DNA of 64,000 bases from Halobacillus shinanisalinarum (lineage in GTDB: Bacteria; Bacillota; Bacilli; Bacillales; Halobacillaceae), in contig NZ_CP095074.1 of assembly GCF_022919835.1 (NCBI RefSeq), forward strand, positions 2,876,001 through 2,940,000, in the 5' to 3' direction. Shown one piece after another: positions 61,620 through 64,000 of this stretch. The position numbers and the translations under genes are program-made. The notes under the pieces were generated by a model. It was not told the DNA's origin. It did not search any database and saw only the letters and a list, made by a program, of their open reading frames with translations. The stretch's first letter is position 1, and every line of letters starts with the position of its first letter.

Positions 61620-62645
61620 ATGAAGAAACGTTTTCTGATCCTTTTGTTCGTCTTAGTGACAATGATGCTCGTAATCAGTGCTTGCGGCGAGAAGTCCAAA
61701 GAAGACGTTGTGAAGAAACTATCGCAACAAGCCGAAGAGATGGCGGGTTATAAAACGGATGTAACTATGACCATGCGAACAGGTAAGGAAGAACAAAAAT
61801 ATCAGATTCAAATCTGGCATAAAAAAGAGGATTTTTATAGAGTGAAGCTTCATAATGAAGAGGATGAAAAGGGAAATCAAATCATTCTTAAGAACAAAAA
61901 CGGAGTATATGTCTTAACGCCTGCTTTAAACAAGAGTTTCAAGTTTCAAAGCGATTGGCCTGAAAACACAAGCCAGCCTTACCTTTATGCGTCTTTAGTG
62001 GAGGATATTAAGAAAGATACTGAGGCAGAATTTAACACAACAGAGAATCATTATGTGTTTAAAACAAAAACAAACTACCAAAACAATCAAACGCTTCCTT
62101 CCCAAGAGATCTATTTCGATAAGAAAAACTTTAAACCTGTCATGGTGAAAGTGTTTGATCAAGACAAGCAGGCGCTAGTAGAAGTGCAGTTTAAGGACTT
62201 TACTAAAGCTGATGGACTTAAGAAGGAAGATTTCGATGTAGATCAAAACATGGCAATGGCCCCTACTGAAGCACCTGTTTCGAATATGGAAGAAGGTACT
62301 CAAGCTAATGATATCCTCTATCCACAAGAGACACTTGGAGCTGAGTTGGTTGATAAACAGGAAGTAAAAACAGATGAAGGTACTCGAGTGATTATGACCT
62401 ATCAAGGGGAGAAAAGTTTTACTCTCATCCAAGAGCCAGCCGAGGTTGAGCCTACCAGTGCCGGACGGGCAGTGCCTGTAAGTGGCGACCCAGTACAATT
62501 AACTGGAGGTACATTCGGTGCAATGTCGGGTCAGCGTTTGCAATGGAGTCAATCCGACACAACATTTAACTTGGCGAGTGAAGAATTAACTCAAGAAGAG
62601 ATGGTATCAATTGCCAGTTCAATCAACAGCCATTCTTCCAAATAG
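61620..62645 (+). CDS. ydcC: LolA-like lipoprotein YdcC
   Basis: Exported lipoprotein of 341 residues with signal peptide and lipobox VISAC. The mature part has a LolA-like curved beta-sheet (TVTMTMRTGKEEQKYQIQIWH-type strands, read from about residue 45, and KNKNGVYVLTPALNKSFKF). Gene order acpS-nnr-ydcC-alr is conserved in Bacillus. Function not settled; in the family it is linked to the envelope and sporulation. ATG 61620 follows AAAGGAG. A terminator separates it from alr. Confidence 0.88.
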   Translation: MKKRFLILLFVLVTMMLVISACGEKSKEDVVKKLSQQAEEMAGYKTDVTMTMRTGKEEQKYQIQIWHKKEDFYRVKLHNEEDEKGNQIILKNKNGVYVLTPALNKSFKFQSDWPENTSQPYLYASLVEDIKKDTEAEFNTTENHYVFKTKTNYQNNQTLPSQEIYFDKKNFKPVMVKVFDQDKQALVEVQFKDFTKADGLKKEDFDVDQNMAMAPTEAPVSNMEEGTQANDILYPQETLGAELVDKQEVKTDEGTRVIMTYQGEKSFTLIQEPAEVEPTSAGRAVPVSGDPVQLTGGTFGAMSGQRLQWSQSDTTFNLASEELTQEEMVSIASSINSHSSK

Positions 62646-62654
62646 TAATCTCGC

Positions 62655-62687
62655 AAGCAGGCTTTAATGGTCTGCTTTTATTTTTAG
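62655..62687 (+). terminator. Intrinsic terminator of ydcC
   Basis: AAGCAG pairs with CTGCTT across an 11-base loop, followed by TTATTTTT. The stem is short. Confidence 0.65.
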
Positions 62688-62865
62688 AGGCACGACGATG
62701 AATGGCCCATGTGCAGTACGCGCCTTTCTTTCTCCGTGTTTTTGAGCTTCAGTCTTAATGGGAAGCTCTGGACTTTAACTGAAGAAACTCATTCTTCACA
62801 TTGTTGACAGTTGGCTTCCCTCGTTCAATAATAGAAAGATATTGAAACAGAGAGGGGAGTTTCCC

Positions 62866-64000
62866 TTGTCAATTGAAGCATTTTATAGAGATACTTGGGC
62901 AGAAATTGATCTATCAGCGATTGAATATAATATAGAACAAATGCAGAAACGGCTTCCGCAGCATACAGGGATCTATGCTGTAGTGAAAGCTGACGCATAT
63001 GGTCATGGAGATGTGCAAGTAGCCAAACAAGCACTGCGTGCCGGGGCAAAGAGACTTGCCGTATCATTGCTGGATGAGGCAGTTAAGCTTAGGAGAGCAG
63101 GGGTCACGGCACCTATTCTAGTTATGGGATGGAGCCGCCCAGAAGACATGCCTATAGCTGCAGAGAATGATATTGCAGTTACTGTTTTTCAGAAAGAATG
63201 GGTTGACCAAGTGAAAGAAACCTCATTTAACAAACCGCTTAAACTTCATATGAAATGGGACACAGGGATGGGAAGAGTCGGGATTCGAAGTACAAAAGAA
63301 ATGGACACTCTTCTCTCCGTCATTAAAGCGAGTCCCCTCCTTGAATTACAGGCGTTGTATACTCACTTTGCAACGGCGGATGAAGAAGATCTAACCTATT
63401 ATCAGGAGCAAACAGCGCGTTTTCAAGACATGTATGAACACTTTAAAAGGGTATGGCCGCACCCTGTAGAAATTCATACAGGCAATAGCGCGGCTAGTCA
63501 GCGTTTCCCGGAGCACATGCATCATTTTGTTCGGTTTGGTATCAGTATGTACGGACTTTATCCGTCTCCTGTCGTGAAGAAAGAGCGACCGATTGACCTT
63601 AATCCTTCCTTTTCATTAAAGAGTCAATTAATCCATGTGAAAAAAATGGATTCCAATGAAGCGATTAGCTACGGGGCCACCTACCAAACCGAGGAAGAGG
63701 AGTGGATTGGAACGATTCCGATCGGATACGCAGACGGCTGGATTCGAAAGCTACAAGGAATGGACGTGTTAGTGGACGGCAAACGTCACCCTATAGTCGG
63801 AAGAATATGTATGGATCAATGCATGATTAAACTGGATCGAGAATATTCTGTTGGAACTAAGGTTACATTAATTGGCAAGCAGGGTAACGAGATCATTCAT
63901 ACAGATGAGCTGGCCGATTATTTGGAAACCATTAACTATGAGATCCCTTGTATGATAAGTTACCGGGTACCACGCATGTATTTTATAAATGGGCATATTG
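62866..64000 (+). CDS. alr: Alanine racemase (runs off the window)
   Basis: PLP enzyme that makes D-alanine for peptidoglycan; about 378 residues are present and the stop codon lies beyond 64000. The cofactor lysine is K42 in YAVVKADAYGHG; other landmarks are MKWDTGMGRVGIR, HTGNSAASQRF, ISMYGLYPS, the catalytic tyrosine region SYGATYQ and GRICMDQCMI. The TTG at 62866 lies six bases after GAGGGGAG. In Bacillus the next genes are the ndoAI-ndoA antitoxin-toxin pair. Confidence 0.95.
   Translation, partial: MSIEAFYRDTWAEIDLSAIEYNIEQMQKRLPQHTGIYAVVKADAYGHGDVQVAKQALRAGAKRLAVSLLDEAVKLRRAGVTAPILVMGWSRPEDMPIAAENDIAVTVFQKEWVDQVKETSFNKPLKLHMKWDTGMGRVGIRSTKEMDTLLSVIKASPLLELQALYTHFATADEEDLTYYQEQTARFQDMYEHFKRVWPHPVEIHTGNSAASQRFPEHMHHFVRFGISMYGLYPSPVVKKERPIDLNPSFSLKSQLIHVKKMDSNEAISYGATYQTEEEEWIGTIPIGYADGWIRKLQGMDVLVDGKRHPIVGRICMDQCMIKLDREYSVGTKVTLIGKQGNEIIHTDELADYLETINYEIPCMISYRVPRMYFINGHI

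Overview
The window reads as chromosome from a Gram-positive, low-to-moderate GC, spore-former-type member of the Bacillaceae, most likely a salt-tolerant genus near Halobacillus, Thalassobacillus or Pontibacillus. The reasons are strong AGGAGG-type ribosome binding sites with ATG, GTG and TTG starts, intrinsic terminators after most transcription units, CcpA-type cre sites, a YppG-like protein, and a right end that follows the Bacillus subtilis order cshA - ydcA (rhomboid) - acpS - nnr - ydcC - alr. The genus is an inference. I saw no rRNA, tRNA, CRISPR array, prophage or intact insertion sequence.

Layout. 1-8.7 kb: an ElaA-type acetyltransferase, an aldehyde dehydrogenase, an MtnE-like aminotransferase, a CoA-disulfide-reductase-like enzyme, a zinc-ribbon protein, a bacterial nitric oxide synthase, a methyltransferase and an MtnU-like omega-amidase. 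8.7-13.2 kb: a LytS/LytT-type two-component system followed by a CstA-family transporter. Its promoter region carries three repeats spaced exactly 21 bp apart and two cre-like sites, which suggests a pyruvate-type uptake circuit under catabolite control. 13.2-21.6 kb: small metabolic and stress genes (lipid kinase, lytic transglycosylase, ASCH protein, FMN reductase, Ohr, HesB-like) and a ywrD-ywrB-ywrA-like block (gamma-glutamyltransferase plus split chromate transporter). 21.6-31.7 kb: a frameshifted NmrA-type gene, a nucleotidyltransferase, DUF2254 and DUF368 membrane proteins, a thioredoxin, then a YnjB/YnjC/YnjD-like ABC importer operon that ends in a TVP38-family membrane protein and converges on a SelD-fusion-type FAD oxidoreductase.

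31.8-40 kb is the most eroded part: repeat copies, a frameshifted cyclopropane fatty acid synthase, about 1 kb with gene debris, an AT-rich acetyltransferase/methyltransferase pair whose first gene lacks a standard start codon, and a YitT-family protein. 40-49 kb: a SurA_N-type lipoprotein, a luciferase-like monooxygenase, an orphan YknW/YknX-like pair, a MarR-MATE drug efflux operon, an unknown PH-like membrane protein, a second lipid kinase and a VOC protein. 49-56.6 kb: a MarR regulator, an ABC-F ATPase preceded by a small leader ORF and terminator (likely ribosome-controlled attenuation), redox and hydrolase genes, YppG-like, DegV and an EamA transporter. 56.7-64 kb: the conserved cshA-to-alr block; alr runs off the end.

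Two kinds of non-coding structure stand out. First, a MITE-like family with GTTCAAAAAGT/ACTTTTTGAAC ends occurs about six times (60-250 bp each). Second, three intergenic tracts hold degenerate units at a 20-22 bp period, with a different core sequence at each site. Two genes (the NmrA-type gene and cfa) are broken by an apparent loss of one G in a run that now has five Gs, so sequencing error or phase variation must be considered before calling them pseudogenes.
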